A stretch of DNA of 64,000 bases from Vibrio orientalis CIP 102891 = ATCC 33934 (GCF_000176235.1 NZ_ACZV01000005.1:1240001-1304000), one strand, 5' to 3'. Positions 8,167 to 18,674 are shown, numbered from the stretch's first letter. Numbers and translations are program-made. Notes: generated by a model from the letters alone, not told the origin.

Positions 8167-9213
8167 CTATTTGATTGTTATTGCGGCGACTTTTTCAACA
8201 ATTTGCTTTCTAATCGCACCTAGTTTTACTTGACGGTCTTTATGCCAAGGAATTGGGCGCAATAGAGCCATTGCCTTAATACCTAGCCTTGCGGTTAGAA
8301 TACCAACACCTAACCCCTGCCCTGCACGAGCCGACACTTTACCTGCAAGGTCCATCGACATCAGATCCATACTCGCGTCGATGGCAAGTTCACTCGCTCC
8401 CGCGGCGGCCATATTGATTAAGGTCGCTTTAAATAGTTTCAAGCGGGACCAATAGCCAAGCTCGACACCATAAATCTCGGCCAAACTATCAATCATTTTG
8501 AAATTGCGCCACGCAACAAGCAACATATCCGCAATGGCCAATGGGCTTATAGCCACCAGTGCAGCCGACTCGGTGGCATGCTGAGACACCACTTTCGTTG
8601 CTGCTTTATCTTGCTCCGACACCACCATCGCATCGTACATATCCAATACTTCTGCATCGCTATGAGAAGAGTTAATACTGTTTTTCCAACGGTCGTAGCT
8701 TGGTGACTCAGGTTGAATTCCCGACTCGTGCGCAATTGACTCACAAAACGTTTTTCCTTTGCCGACACTGTCTGACTGGATTAACGCTTCGCTTTGCTCT
8801 TGAACACTAAAGTGGTTACGTAGCCTACGCAGTTTGAACAGCTCTTTACCGATCGCACCAACCCCGAGCAACGAGATTGTGGCGATAAAGCCAGCCCAGC
8901 CCAATGCTAACCAATCGGAGGTTTGCACTGCAGTCACAACACTATCTATCGCTTGCCAGCCGACTAATCCGGAAAATGCCGTTAGCAGGCCGGTCACCAT
9001 CCATTTTGTGCCTGAACGAGGACGAATCACTTGGCTTAAACGCGCTTCCTCGACTGAATCCTCGTCACTGTTCACTTGCGCTGGTACGAACTTATCTTGC
9101 TGCTCAAACTGCATTTGCGCAGTGATCTCAACGTTTTGCTCATCATGCGGCTGTGCAAATGACTCTTCGAATACTTGTTTCTGCTTTAATGTGGTTTGTT
9201 CTGATTCGGTCAT
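8167..9213 (-). CDS. ycjF: YcjF inner-membrane protein (UPF0283/DUF697)
   Basis: The 348-residue protein has an acidic, Gln-rich N-terminal cytoplasmic region, two membrane segments at roughly 70-130 ([18 protein letters not shown] and [19 protein letters not shown]) and a C-terminal DUF697 region with a further hydrophobic part ([15 protein letters not shown]). Its start overlaps the ycjX stop by four bases (ATGA), so the two are translationally coupled. In enterobacteria YcjXF belong to the envelope-stress (Psp) regulon. No psp genes are seen here. The molecular role is unknown. Confidence 0.9.
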   Translation of the reverse strand: MTESEQTTLKQKQVFEESFAQPHDEQNVEITAQMQFEQQDKFVPAQVNSDEDSVEEARLSQVIRPRSGTKWMVTGLLTAFSGLVGWQAIDSVVTAVQTSDWLALGWAGFIATISLLGVGAIGKELFKLRRLRNHFSVQEQSEALIQSDSVGKGKTFCESIAHESGIQPESPSYDRWKNSINSSHSDAEVLDMYDAMVVSEQDKAATKVVSQHATESAALVAISPLAIADMLLVAWRNFKMIDSLAEIYGVELGYWSRLKLFKATLINMAAAGASELAIDASMDLMSMDLAGKVSARAGQGLGVGILTARLGIKAMALLRPIPWHKDRQVKLGAIRKQIVEKVAAITIK

Positions 9214-10586
9214 TTCAGCTTGTCTCCAATCAAAAACTCTAGGGCTTTATCCATGCGGATATGCGGTAGCGGCTCATCTGATGAGGCTTTTCTTGGCCTA
9301 AACGCCGTAAATTCGAATCCCTGTTCTTGCCAATACGCTTGGTCGGGAAGCTTCTTCGGGACTTCCCCCGGGAACACTGTTAGCGCCTGCTCATCAACCG
9401 TCGTGCCTTGCAATGCCGGATAAGCTTGGTCACCTTTATTGATGAAGCCCGCTTGCGTCGCCTGAATTGACGCCATTGTTATACAGCTCATCTCTATATT
9501 TTCATACGAAGCACTTTGCCATGCTGGATGAACCATTTGTTGTAATAGAGAGACCAAGTTTGGGTGTTGCTCTGGTGTGACATGGTCAGCTTTAGTAGCG
9601 GCAAAGAGTATTTTATCAATTCGAGGCGCAAACAGTCGTTTGAGTAGATTGCTACGACCATAACGAAAGCTATGCATGATTTGCTCTAACGCATGGCGCA
9701 TATCTTGAAACGACTCATAACCTGCATTTAACGGTTGTAGGCAGTCCACCAGCACAATCTGGCGATCAAACGTCGAAAAATGGTGCTTATAAAATGCCTT
9801 TACCACCTTCTGTTGATACTCGTTATAGCGTGCTTTTAACATTGCTAAGTTAGAGCCCTTGCCGGCTTTAACGTTGTCATCTACTCGACATGGAAAGAAT
9901 TGCAGTACTGGTGCGCCTTCTAATTCACCCGGCAAGACAAATCGACCCGGTTGAACCCAATGTAAACCTTCACGCTTACACTCATAAAGAAATTCGGTAT
10001 AACTTTGCGCGACATCGGCAATCGCTTTTTCATTGAGCGGCTGCGAAATATCAAGATTGTCCAGCTTATCTAGCCAAGCCTGCGCGAGTTCTCTGCGTTT
10101 TCCTGTCAGTGCATCAAACTGGCTTTGTGACCATTGCTCAAAGTCCATATCCAATAGCGGTAAATCAAGCAGCCACTCGCCGGGGTAATCAATGATATCG
10201 ATATGTAATGTGGAGGTGCTGCCAAACAACTTTTTGGTCTTTTTCTTCGGCTTATATTTGAGCGCGAGACGTATTTCGCTGACATCCCGCGTCGGTTCAG
10301 GCCATTTGGGAGGCGTTGAGTGCACATGTTCCATTGCGTCATCATAGGCGAAACGAGGAACCATCATGTTCGTTTGAGGCTCACGCTTTGCACCGACTAG
10401 GCGCTTATCTCGCGATGCAGCAAAAAGTGGCAAGCTATCATGAGTTGAAGTATGAAGTAACTGATTCACTAAGGAGCTAATAAACGCCGTCTTACCGGCT
10501 CTCGAAAGGCCAGTAACAGCAATGCGTACATGGGAGTCCATACTACGACTGATTAAATCATTCACTTCTTGAGTAATTTGCTTCAT
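9210..10586 (-). CDS. ycjX: YcjX P-loop NTPase (DUF463)
   Basis: The 458-residue protein begins with a short helix, then a Walker A motif GLSRAGKT at residues 26-33, and has the G-protein-like [13 protein letters not shown] and the late ATKADHV, which resembles a TKxD guanine-specificity motif. This fits the YcjX family of stress-linked GTPase-like proteins. It is the first gene of the ycjX-ycjF pair. The ATG start is at the only sensible position. Confidence 0.9.
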   Translation of the reverse strand: MKQITQEVNDLISRSMDSHVRIAVTGLSRAGKTAFISSLVNQLLHTSTHDSLPLFAASRDKRLVGAKREPQTNMMVPRFAYDDAMEHVHSTPPKWPEPTRDVSEIRLALKYKPKKKTKKLFGSTSTLHIDIIDYPGEWLLDLPLLDMDFEQWSQSQFDALTGKRRELAQAWLDKLDNLDISQPLNEKAIADVAQSYTEFLYECKREGLHWVQPGRFVLPGELEGAPVLQFFPCRVDDNVKAGKGSNLAMLKARYNEYQQKVVKAFYKHHFSTFDRQIVLVDCLQPLNAGYESFQDMRHALEQIMHSFRYGRSNLLKRLFAPRIDKILFAATKADHVTPEQHPNLVSLLQQMVHPAWQSASYENIEMSCITMASIQATQAGFINKGDQAYPALQGTTVDEQALTVFPGEVPKKLPDQAYWQEQGFEFTAFRPRKASSDEPLPHIRMDKALEFLIGDKLK

Positions 10587-10654
10587 TCACGATCTCTTAT
10601 AATTCAGTTCGATACTAGCTTAACGAAGCTAATATTAATCTTATATGAACAAAA

Positions 10655-10678
10655 AAGCCTCCGATAAATCAGAGGCTT
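10655..10678 (-). terminator. Terminator after the 61-residue membrane protein gene
   Basis: Read on the minus strand the stem AAGCCTC/GAGGCTT is followed by TTTTTTG, 26 bases past the stop codon. Confidence 0.75.
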
Positions 10679-10703
10679 CATAAGAACTCATTAAGATTAT
10701 TGG

Positions 10704-10889
10704 CTAATCTTCTTCTATCAATTTATAAATAACAAACAGTGCGATTTCTATCAAACCAAACAGCACACATGTAATCGTTACGTATTTTTCATCGAAGATA
10801 CTGATGCCGTGAAGAATTAGGTCATAACCGACGAAGGCACCTATCACAACTGCAATAATCAGCTGTAGGATTTGGATAAAACGAGGCAT
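10704..10889 (-). CDS. Small two-helix membrane protein, 61 residues
   Basis: No family is recognised. The sequence has two hydrophobic stretches (about residues 6-24, IQILQLIIAVVIGAFVGYD, and 37-56, VTITCVLFGLIEIALFVIYK) joined by a short loop, and an acidic end (LIEED). A ribosome site-like CAGGAG lies upstream of the ATG. It is flanked by terminators on both sides, so it is a monocistronic unit. Confidence 0.65.
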   Translation of the reverse strand: MPRFIQILQLIIAVVIGAFVGYDLILHGISIFDEKYVTITCVLFGLIEIALFVIYKLIEED

Positions 10890-10931
10890 TTGAGCTCCTG
10901 ACGTATAGTTTTACAATTATTCGAGTATATA

Positions 10932-10964
10932 GACAAAAGGTGCAGTTTTACCCGCACCTTTGTC
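10932..10964 (-). terminator. Terminator after the fumarase gene
   Basis: The inverted repeat GACAAAAGGTGC...GCACCTTTGTC lies 38 bases after the fumarase stop, with a T-rich 3' side on the minus strand. Confidence 0.65.
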
Positions 10965-11001
10965 AAATGTTTGCTAACTAAATCAGCACTTTCTCACAAT
11001 C

Positions 11002-12525
11002 TTATGCTTGAGATTCCATCTCTTGGATTTTCACTTTCCAAGTGTCAGGACCAATCTGGTGCGCATTGGCTCCTTCAGAGTCCACGGCAACGGTAACTGG
11101 CATATCTTCTACTTCAAACTCGTAGATTGCTTCCATACCAAGATCCTCAAATGCCACGACGCGCGCTTTCTTAATCGCTTTAGCAACTAGATAAGCCGCG
11201 CCACCAACTGCCATTAAGTAGACTGCTTTATGCTTCTTAATTGACTCAACCGTTGCTGGGCCACGCTCAGCTTTACCAATCATGCCCATAATGCCGGTTT
11301 CTTCTAGCATCATGTCAGTAAACTTATCCATTCGAGTCGACGTTGTTGGACCTGCAGGACCAACGGCCTCATCACCCACTGCATCAACTGGACCAACGTA
11401 GTAGATAAACTTGCCTTTGAAATCGACACCTTTAGGAAGGCCTTCGCCATTTTGTAGCATGGTTTGAATACGTTTGTGCGCAGCATCACGACCCGTTAGG
11501 ATCTTGCCTGATAGCAGAACCGTTTCACCAGTCTTCCACTGTTCAACGTCAGCTTGAGTCACTTCATCAAGGTTAACGCGACGTGTATTCGCACCCGCTT
11601 CCCAAGTGATATCTGGCCACTCTTCTAGTTTAGGTGGCGTTAAGTCCGCCGGACCTGTGCCGTCAAGAGTGAAGTGTACGTGACGCGTTGCCGCACAATT
11701 AGGGATCAAGCAAACTGGTTTAGAAGCCGCATGCGTTGGCGCCGTTTTGATCTTAACGTCGACAACTGTCGTTAGACCGCCTAGGCCTTGCGCACCGATG
11801 CCTAACTTATTAACGCGGTTAAAGATATCTAAACGAAGCTGTTCTTCTGCGTTTTCAGGGCCACGATCGATAAGCTCTTGAATATCGATGTGCTCCATTA
11901 GCGATTCTTTTGCTAGTACCGCGGCTTTTTCTGCCGTACCACCGATACCTATACCCAGCATACCCGGTGGACACCAGCCCGCACCCATCGTAGGTAGTGT
12001 TTTTTCTACCCACTCTGCAACGTCATCCGATGGGTTCAACATAACCATCTTAGTCTTATTTTCACTACCACCGCCTTTCGCCGCGATTTGAATTTCAACG
12101 TTGTCACCCGGCACCATATTAATGTGAACAACCGCAGGCGTGTTGTCTTTAGTATTAATACGTTTACCCGCAGGATCCATTAGAACTGAAGCGCGCAGAG
12201 GGTTGTCTGGATTGGTGTACGCTTGACGAACACCTTCATCGACCATCTGTTGCACAGTTAAATCCGTTGAGTCCCATTTAACGCCCATACCCACGTTAAC
12301 AAAACAGGTCACAATACCTGTATCTTGACAGATTGGACGGTGCCCTTCTGCGGACATACGAGAGTTAATTAAGATTTGAGCAATCGCATCTTTCGCTGCT
12401 TGGCTCTCTTCACGGTGATAGGCTTTTTCTAGGGCTTGAACAAAGTCTAATGGGTGGTAATACGAAATGTATTGAAGCGCATCAGCAACACTGCTGATCA
12501 CATCCTGCTGGCGAATTACGGTCAT
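11002..12525 (-). CDS. fumA: Class I fumarate hydratase
   Basis: This iron-sulfur enzyme interconverts fumarate and L-malate in the TCA cycle. The 507 residues have the class I layout: an N-terminal cluster domain (EGHRPICQDTGIVTCFVNVG), KGGGSENKTKM, a second cluster cysteine (IPNCAATRHVHF), and a C-terminal domain (VGPVDAVGDEAVGPAGPTTSTRMD). Oxygen-sensitive [4Fe-4S] chemistry is established for the family. It is transcribed alone and is divergent from pabB. Whether it corresponds to FumA or FumB of E. coli cannot be decided from sequence alone. Confidence 0.92.
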   Translation of the reverse strand: MTVIRQQDVISSVADALQYISYYHPLDFVQALEKAYHREESQAAKDAIAQILINSRMSAEGHRPICQDTGIVTCFVNVGMGVKWDSTDLTVQQMVDEGVRQAYTNPDNPLRASVLMDPAGKRINTKDNTPAVVHINMVPGDNVEIQIAAKGGGSENKTKMVMLNPSDDVAEWVEKTLPTMGAGWCPPGMLGIGIGGTAEKAAVLAKESLMEHIDIQELIDRGPENAEEQLRLDIFNRVNKLGIGAQGLGGLTTVVDVKIKTAPTHAASKPVCLIPNCAATRHVHFTLDGTGPADLTPPKLEEWPDITWEAGANTRRVNLDEVTQADVEQWKTGETVLLSGKILTGRDAAHKRIQTMLQNGEGLPKGVDFKGKFIYYVGPVDAVGDEAVGPAGPTTSTRMDKFTDMMLEETGIMGMIGKAERGPATVESIKKHKAVYLMAVGGAAYLVAKAIKKARVVAFEDLGMEAIYEFEVEDMPVTVAVDSEGANAHQIGPDTWKVKIQEMESQA

Positions 12526-12695
12526 TGCATGCCTCGTTATATTTTTTGCTTCCTTTTGCTGCCGTACACAAACGTTTGCTTATCGATTGTAATAATTGCA
12601 AAACACTGATGTAGCGGCCTTTGATACCAATATGATACTCTTGCTTTCCTCAACACGCCACGTAATCAACGATCTCTTTGTCACAAATTAAACAA

Positions 12696-14063
12696 ATGAA
12701 TAACAACACGCCAAATTGCTTAGAAATCAAGCCGATCAGCTACCAGTCGGACCTTGCGGTTCAACACTTTGCTAACATTGAATCTCTACCTTGGGCGATG
12801 TTACTGCGCTCACCGTCTCAGAACCATATCGATAGCCGTTTCGATATCTTAGTCGCTAAGCCTGTCTCAACGATTACGACCGATGGCGAGCGAAGCCTGA
12901 TTACGATTAAAGGCCACAAAACCACATCGACGGACAACCCATTCGATATCATCAAGCAGATTCAAGATGATTGCTTACCAGCTCTCGATTACGACGGAGA
13001 CCTTCCCTTCATTGGCGGAGCATTGGGTTATTTCTCTTATGATTTGGGACGACGAATTGAACGGATGCCAGAACTGGCAGAACAAGACTTACATACCTCG
13101 GATATGATGGTTGGCATCTATAGCTGGGCGTTGATTGTCGATCATCAAGAAAAGTCCGCATTTATTGTCGGCGAACAGGTAGAGAAACACTGGAATTGGC
13201 TAACCAGCCAGCAATCAGAGCAAGCCAGCGAGTTCAAACTCGCCAGTGACTGGCAGTCAAACATGACTAAACAAAATTACAGTGACAAGTTTGCCAAGGT
13301 CCAAGAATATCTGCGTAGCGGTGACTGTTATCAAATCAACCTCGCCCAACGCTTTAAAGCCCAATACCAAGGAAGTGAATGGCAAGCTTACCAAAAGCTA
13401 GAAAACGTCAATCAAGGTCCTTTTTCTGCCTTTATCCGCACTGATAAAGGGGCGGTGTTGAGTGTCTCTCCTGAGCGCTTCCTACAAGTTAAAGATAAGC
13501 AGATAGAGACTAAGCCAATTAAGGGAACGCGCCCTCGTAGCGAAGACAAATCGACTGACCAACAAGCTGCTTATGACTTAGCCCATGCAGAAAAAGATCA
13601 GGCAGAGAACCTGATGATTGTTGATTTACTGCGTAACGATGTAGGGCGAGTAGCCAAACCTGGCAGTGTTCACGTTCCGAAGCTGTTTGATATTGAAAGC
13701 TTCCCTGCTGTTCATCACTTAGTGAGTACCATCAGAGCAGAGCTTGATGTGGGCTACTCATCTACCGATTTGCTCCGCGCTTCTTTTCCTGGAGGCTCAA
13801 TTACTGGGGCTCCCAAAATTAGAGCCATGGAAATCATCGAGGAGTTAGAGCCCCATCGTCGCAACGCTTATTGTGGCAGTATCGGCTACATCAGTCGCCA
13901 CGGTAGAATGGACACAAGCATTACCATTCGTACTTTGGTCGCAGAGCAAGGAACTATGTATGTTTGGGCGGGTGGCGGCTTGGTCGCAGACAGTCAGTGC
14001 GATGCTGAGTATCAAGAGACTCTCGATAAGCTCAGTCGCATTTTACCCGTGTTACGTGACTAA
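12696..14063 (+). CDS. pabB: Aminodeoxychorismate synthase component I
   Basis: PabB converts chorismate and ammonia to 4-amino-4-deoxychorismate for folate synthesis; the amidotransferase partner is not in this window beyond trpG. Key family features are GALGYFSYDLGRR, DCYQINLAQRF, the chorismate-binding ETKPIKGTRPR, LIVDLLRNDVGR, and GSITGAPKIRAME. The PIKGTRPR lysine is typical of PabB rather than TrpE. The start is uncertain: ATG at 12696 (455 residues) or TTG at 12678, and neither has a good ribosome site. It is divergent from fumA. Confidence 0.9.
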   Translation: MNNNTPNCLEIKPISYQSDLAVQHFANIESLPWAMLLRSPSQNHIDSRFDILVAKPVSTITTDGERSLITIKGHKTTSTDNPFDIIKQIQDDCLPALDYDGDLPFIGGALGYFSYDLGRRIERMPELAEQDLHTSDMMVGIYSWALIVDHQEKSAFIVGEQVEKHWNWLTSQQSEQASEFKLASDWQSNMTKQNYSDKFAKVQEYLRSGDCYQINLAQRFKAQYQGSEWQAYQKLENVNQGPFSAFIRTDKGAVLSVSPERFLQVKDKQIETKPIKGTRPRSEDKSTDQQAAYDLAHAEKDQAENLMIVDLLRNDVGRVAKPGSVHVPKLFDIESFPAVHHLVSTIRAELDVGYSSTDLLRASFPGGSITGAPKIRAMEIIEELEPHRRNAYCGSIGYISRHGRMDTSITIRTLVAEQGTMYVWAGGGLVADSQCDAEYQETLDKLSRILPVLRD

Positions 14064-14094
14064 ACGATGTGGTGATGGGCTTGATAATCGAACA

Positions 14095-15792
14095 TCAAGC
14101 CCACTTTTCGAGCATTAACTGCAAGTCTTTCGCCGAATATGGCTTGGTGAGTATGTCGTCCATACCACATTCAATGCATTTCTCTCTTTCTTCTAGCGTC
14201 GTCCCTGCAGTCAACGCAATGATCGGCAGATCGTATTTTTGCTCTCTCAGATACGTGGTAGCCTCAAAGCCATCCATTTCCGGCATCCTACAATCCATAA
14301 AAACCAAATCATACTTAGTGTGACTGATCGCTTTAATAGCCTCGAATCCGTTATTAGCAATCTCAGGGGTGATGCAGAGCTTCTTAAGCATCTGATTAAT
14401 GATCACTTGATTCATACGAATATCATCAACAACCAATATCGCAAGCTCTTCTAAAGGTTTTTCTCTCAGACCAGTGTCACTACTTGATTCCCCTACCGGC
14501 AACTTATCAGCCACTTTCAGCGGAAGAGTAACTTCAAAACAGCTTCCTTTACCGACTTCACTTTCAAGAGCTATCGTTCCAGACATTAACTCCACGAGGT
14601 TCTTACAAATGGCTAAGCCGAGTCCTGTCCCTTCGAAATGGCGCTTTGCTGTTCTGTCAGCTTGAACAAACGGGCTATACAGTTCTTTCTTTGCTTCTTC
14701 TGCAATCCCTACGCCAGTATCACTCACTGACATGGTTAAACTGCCTGCGCTCCAACGAGCAGTGACGGTGACGCTTCCTTCTGAAGTAAATTTGACGGCG
14801 TTCCCGACAAGATTGACCAGTATCTGCCCTATTCGCTCAAAATCACCAATAAAGCTTGTTGGCAGTTCCCCGCTTTCAGTAATCGTAAATTCAATCCCTT
14901 TTTCTCTTGCTCTAGGCTCAAAGATTCCATGGATCATATTGCGCAGTTCAGACATTTGAAACGTAGAGGGAATGAGCTCCATCATGCCCGCATTCATCTT
15001 ACTGAAGTCGAGAATATCGTTGATAATATGGCGCAGGAGATCCCCAGAATGGGTTAAGTTGGTTAATAACGTACGTTGCTCTTCGTCTAACTCGGTACCA
15101 TCTAAGAGTTCGGCGCTGCCTAGCAAACCATTTAAGGGGGTGCGTAATTCATGATTAATCATGGCAACAAACTCTTTGGTCGAACGTTCCGACTCTTCCG
15201 CCCTACTGCGCGCTTCTTGATGACGAGATAAAATGATTTGGCGACTTAGCGCACTACACAGTAGTTCACCAACCAACAGCATTTGGCTGACCACAAAATC
15301 TCGACTTATTCCTGCTTCGTTAACAAGGACAGACAATATTCCGACAGCCTTATGATCAACTTCGACGGGCAAACTGAGGATGTTATCTTGCCAAGTAGCA
15401 TAGGGCTTAATATTGGCAAGATCAGTACTTAAACTCTCTCCAAACTCACTGCCGACCAAACTCGTCACAAGATCTTGTTCCACATATAAGTGGGCTTTCT
15501 CTAGTGCAGACGATGATTCCAGGCACTCTAATAAACTTGAAATCAATCCATCATCGAGCGTACGGCTAAGGAAAGCTCGTCCAAAGTGAATCAGTGCTTC
15601 ATTAATTTGTTGCTCAAATTCAAGCTTATTTAAATCTTGTAAATTCTGACGCTTGAGTTGAGTTAATACCAATTGCAAATGCTGATTGGTTTCATAAAGC
15701 TCCAAACTTTTCTTTTCAAGTAAGGTTTCTGCTTCTTTTCTTGCCGCTATCTCACGTGCCAATTTTCGTTCTAAAGGGGAATCATTATCCAT
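14095..15792 (-). CDS. Soluble hybrid histidine kinase paired with H-NOX
   Basis: The 565-residue kinase has no membrane segment. It starts with a coiled coil (about 5-60), then a GAF-like region (60-185), a HisKA domain with His214 in NHELRTPLNG, an HATPase domain (NLVGNAVKFT, DTGVGI, GTGLGLAICKNLV) and a C-terminal receiver domain with phospho-acceptor Asp500 (FMDCRMPEMDG) and KPYS. It starts five bases after the H-NOX gene ends, so the pair is one operon in which H-NOX should control kinase activity. Phosphate would pass to an unlinked HPt protein. In other vibrios such a kinase feeds quorum-sensing LuxU. Confidence 0.9.
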   Translation of the reverse strand: MDNDSPLERKLAREIAARKEAETLLEKKSLELYETNQHLQLVLTQLKRQNLQDLNKLEFEQQINEALIHFGRAFLSRTLDDGLISSLLECLESSSALEKAHLYVEQDLVTSLVGSEFGESLSTDLANIKPYATWQDNILSLPVEVDHKAVGILSVLVNEAGISRDFVVSQMLLVGELLCSALSRQIILSRHQEARSRAEESERSTKEFVAMINHELRTPLNGLLGSAELLDGTELDEEQRTLLTNLTHSGDLLRHIINDILDFSKMNAGMMELIPSTFQMSELRNMIHGIFEPRAREKGIEFTITESGELPTSFIGDFERIGQILVNLVGNAVKFTSEGSVTVTARWSAGSLTMSVSDTGVGIAEEAKKELYSPFVQADRTAKRHFEGTGLGLAICKNLVELMSGTIALESEVGKGSCFEVTLPLKVADKLPVGESSSDTGLREKPLEELAILVVDDIRMNQVIINQMLKKLCITPEIANNGFEAIKAISHTKYDLVFMDCRMPEMDGFEATTYLREQKYDLPIIALTAGTTLEEREKCIECGMDDILTKPYSAKDLQLMLEKWA

Positions 15793-15797
15793 TAAAA

Positions 15798-16340
15798 CTA
15801 CTCGACCAAATTAACCGTAAAACGGACACGGCTGCCGTCATTTTCGACGTTGTCCATCGACATTGATAACTCCTCGTTAAAGAACTCAGCGCACCCTTCC
15901 ATCAGTCCTAAACAAACATAAGACATACACCGTGCACTGACATAATCAAATACCAATTCAGTTTCCGACTCAGAGATAAAATAGAACGAAGGTGGATTCG
16001 CTTCGGGGTAGAGTTTTTTGACCTCGATATGTATGTAATCTTCAACCAATTTAATAAATTGAAACGACGTCTTACATGCTTGTAGGCTATTATTATTAGG
16101 TAAGGTGTTATAAAGGTTATGAAAAACGGATTGTCCAAATACACGCTGTAGCTCTTCAGGAGAGATCCCCGTCTTCTTACTTAACTGAACAATCAGTTTA
16201 ATTAAATTCCGGTGATCATAACTCCCGACCGTTGTGTAGATCCCACAATCGCCGGAGTCAGCCAGTAAGCTATCGAGAGCCTCTAGGCCAAACTTTTGCT
16301 CTACGAGATCCATAAACTCAGTAAAGATAATCCCTTTCAT
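15798..16340 (-). CDS. hnoX: H-NOX heme nitric-oxide/oxygen sensor
   Basis: The protein starts MKGIIFTEFMDLVEQKFG, the standard H-NOX N-terminus. An upstream in-frame ATG (16382) is less likely. The proximal heme ligand is His104 (in YIHIEVKKLYP), and the heme-propionate motif YxSxR is present as Y133-V-S-A-R137. Both define a heme-binding H-NOX of normal length (180 residues). Without an obvious distal-pocket Tyr assignment from sequence alone, NO selectivity is assumed from the facultative-anaerobe class. It is cotranscribed with the hybrid kinase gene. Confidence 0.9.
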   Translation of the reverse strand: MKGIIFTEFMDLVEQKFGLEALDSLLADSGDCGIYTTVGSYDHRNLIKLIVQLSKKTGISPEELQRVFGQSVFHNLYNTLPNNNSLQACKTSFQFIKLVEDYIHIEVKKLYPEANPPSFYFISESETELVFDYVSARCMSYVCLGLMEGCAEFFNEELSMSMDNVENDGSRVRFTVNLVE

Positions 16341-16424
16341 CAGTGGCGCTATCCTTGCTTTAACTAACGTAGTAGAAAGCATGAGTCATATTTAAGGCTT
16401 TTACAAATAAAAACAGGAGCTAAC

Positions 16425-17033
16425 GTGTTGTCAGAGTTAAACAAAAATCATCTCATTCAACGATTCCAATTGCATCAGACGGTTGACTACCATCAAGAAG
16501 CACTTAAGCGTGTCTCACACTTAAACCAAAGCCACCTCCGTAAGGCATCGGTTCTTATTGGATTTGTAGAAAGACCACACGGCCTAAATATCATTTTCAC
16601 CAAACGTGCTCTTCACCTAAAGCATCACCCCGGTCAGATAAGCTTTCCTGGCGGTAAATTTGAACCTACTGATGAAGACCTGTCGCACACTGCTCTACGT
16701 GAAACATTTGAAGAAGTCGGCATCAACCAAGAACAGATCACAATATTTGGTCAAATGCCGGAACTCATCACGGTAAGTAAATTTACCGTCACACCATTTC
16801 TGGCATTTGTTTCTCCAGATTACAAAACCATTATTGACAGAAATGAAGTGGATGAGATTTTTGAAGTACCCGCAAATATCGTTCTAGATAGGCATAATTT
16901 ACATAGCCAGACATTTCAGATTAATAATTTTTCACATCGTGTTTTTGGATTGTCATATAAACAACATTTTATTTGGGGAATGACGGCCCAAATTATTCAA
17001 GCAATGCAGAATCATATTATGCATCAATGTTAA
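16425..17033 (+). CDS. nudL: Nudix hydrolase, CoA pyrophosphatase (NudL/YeaB-like)
   Basis: The Nudix box is complete: G, then E at +6, RETFEEVGI (GGKFEPTDEDLSHTALRETFEEVGI region). Upstream QISFPGG and LKHHPG mark the CoA-pyrophosphatase subgroup, which cleaves CoA to 4'-phosphopantetheine and 3',5'-ADP. The start is a GTG at 16425 behind AGGAG. It is divergent from the H-NOX gene and followed by a 290-base leader region before sdaC. Confidence 0.82.
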   Translation: MLSELNKNHLIQRFQLHQTVDYHQEALKRVSHLNQSHLRKASVLIGFVERPHGLNIIFTKRALHLKHHPGQISFPGGKFEPTDEDLSHTALRETFEEVGINQEQITIFGQMPELITVSKFTVTPFLAFVSPDYKTIIDRNEVDEIFEVPANIVLDRHNLHSQTFQINNFSHRVFGLSYKQHFIWGMTAQIIQAMQNHIMHQC

Positions 17034-17323
17034 TAAAATTACACATTGAACAAGATTTGTTCACATTAGTTTAATTCTCTATCAATAAAGCAAACGTTTA
17101 CTCGCGACGCATAACTAACTTTACAATAGCAATATTAGAAAAACTAATATCAAGGATTAGCATAAATCACTAGTGGCACATCATTTTCGTGACCAAAAAC
17201 GCCTTTTTGACATATCATGTTATAACTCGCATCAATTCATGATTTAGATCTAGTTTTCGTGCAAGATTTTTATGCAAAATTGCGCCTGACTTATTTCCTG
17301 TTCCCAAAAATGAGTATCACAAA

Positions 17324-18577
17324 ATGAATACTACTACTTCTGCGGCTACAACCGCACAATCCCCTAGTAAGTTTACTTACAAGGACTTCACCTGGTGTCT
17401 GTCACTTTTCGGTACTGCGGTAGGTGCTGGTGTACTTTTCCTTCCAATTAAAGCAGGCGCTGGCGGCTTCTGGCCATTAGTTATCCTTGCTCTAATTGCT
17501 GCGCCAATGACTTGGTTCGCACACAAATCTCTTGCACGTTTCGTACTTTCTGCGAAAAACCCTGAAGCTGATATCACTGACACTGTTGAAGAACATTTTG
17601 GTAAGACTGGCGCAAACCTTATTACTTTTGCTTACTTCTTCGCTATCTACCCAATCGTACTTATCTACGGTGTTGGTATCACAAACACAGTTGACTCTTT
17701 CCTAGTTAACCAAATGGGTATGGAGTCTATCCCACGCTGGCTACTTTCTGGTGCGTTAATCGCAGCTATGACCGCTGGTGTAGTATTTGGCAAAGAGCTA
17801 ATGCTAAAAGCGACATCTGCACTGGTTTACCCACTAGTTGCAATCCTGCTAGCACTTTCTTTCTACCTTATCCCAGACTGGAACAGCTCAATGATGTCAG
17901 TTGCACCTGATTGGTCTGCAATGCCATCTGTTGTTTGGCTAGCAATTCCAATCATCGTGTTCTCTTTCAACCACAGTCCTGTGATTTCTCAGTTCTCTAA
18001 AGAACAACGTCGCGTATACGGTGATGATGCAGTTAAGAAAACTGACGCGATCACTGGTGGCGCTGCGATGATGCTAATGGGCTTCGTAATGTTCTTCGTA
18101 TTCTCTGTAGTACTTTCACTGTCTCCAGAGCAACTAGCAATGGCTCAAGAACAAAACATCTCTGTTCTTTCTTACCTAGCGAACGTTCACGAATCTCCAT
18201 TAATCTCTTACATGGGTCCTCTAGTTGCTTTCGCAGCAATCACTTCAAGCTACTTTGGTCATTTCCTAGGTGCTCACGAAGGTCTAGTTGGTCTAATCAA
18301 GTCTCGCTCTAACACTTCTGTAAGCAAGATTGAAAAAGCGTCTCTAATCTTCATCGTTGTAACAACTTGGATTGTGGCTATCGTTAACCCAAGTATCCTT
18401 GGCATGATTGAAACAATGGGTGCACCAATGATTGCAGCTATCCTGTTCCTAATGCCTGTATTCGCAATGCAGAAAGTACCAGCAATGGCTAAGTACAAAA
18501 CTTCAGCACCTGTGCAAGTTTTCACAGCTCTTTGTGGTATTGCAGCAATTACTTCTGTAATCTACGGCGCTCTTTAA
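17324..18577 (+). CDS. sdaC: Serine transporter SdaC (HAAAP family)
   Basis: The 417-residue protein has about eleven membrane segments. The N-terminal segment FGTAVGAGVLFLPIKAGAGGFWP is typical of the SdaC/TdcC proton-coupled serine and threonine carriers. It lies just before sdaA, the serine deaminase, giving an uptake-and-degrade pair. Codon use is strongly biased (CTA, GCA, TTC repeats), suggesting high expression. The 290 bases upstream contain T/A-rich sequence and likely hold the promoter, but no operator is assigned. Confidence 0.93.
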   Translation: MNTTTSAATTAQSPSKFTYKDFTWCLSLFGTAVGAGVLFLPIKAGAGGFWPLVILALIAAPMTWFAHKSLARFVLSAKNPEADITDTVEEHFGKTGANLITFAYFFAIYPIVLIYGVGITNTVDSFLVNQMGMESIPRWLLSGALIAAMTAGVVFGKELMLKATSALVYPLVAILLALSFYLIPDWNSSMMSVAPDWSAMPSVVWLAIPIIVFSFNHSPVISQFSKEQRRVYGDDAVKKTDAITGGAAMMLMGFVMFFVFSVVLSLSPEQLAMAQEQNISVLSYLANVHESPLISYMGPLVAFAAITSSYFGHFLGAHEGLVGLIKSRSNTSVSKIEKASLIFIVVTTWIVAIVNPSILGMIETMGAPMIAAILFLMPVFAMQKVPAMAKYKTSAPVQVFTALCGIAAITSVIYGAL

Positions 18578-18629
18578 TCTAGACACTTTTATAAAGTCTG
18601 ATTAATACAAGAATATAACGATAATAATG

Positions 18630-18655
18630 AGCCTCCCTTCTCCCCTTGGGAGGCT
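18630..18655 (+). terminator. Hairpin between sdaC and sdaA
   Basis: The stem AGCCTCCC/GGGAGGCT with a ten-base loop is followed by TTTCTTTT, and the sdaA ribosome site (TTGAGG) directly follows this T-run. It looks like a partial terminator that would lower sdaA transcript relative to sdaC. Confidence 0.6.
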
Positions 18656-18674
18656 TTCTTTTGAGGTAATCGAT

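Noticed and set aside
17034..17323. Possible CRP-type site upstream of sdaC (TGATTTAGATCTAG region)
   Set aside because: Match to TGTGA-N6-TCACA is too weak to call.
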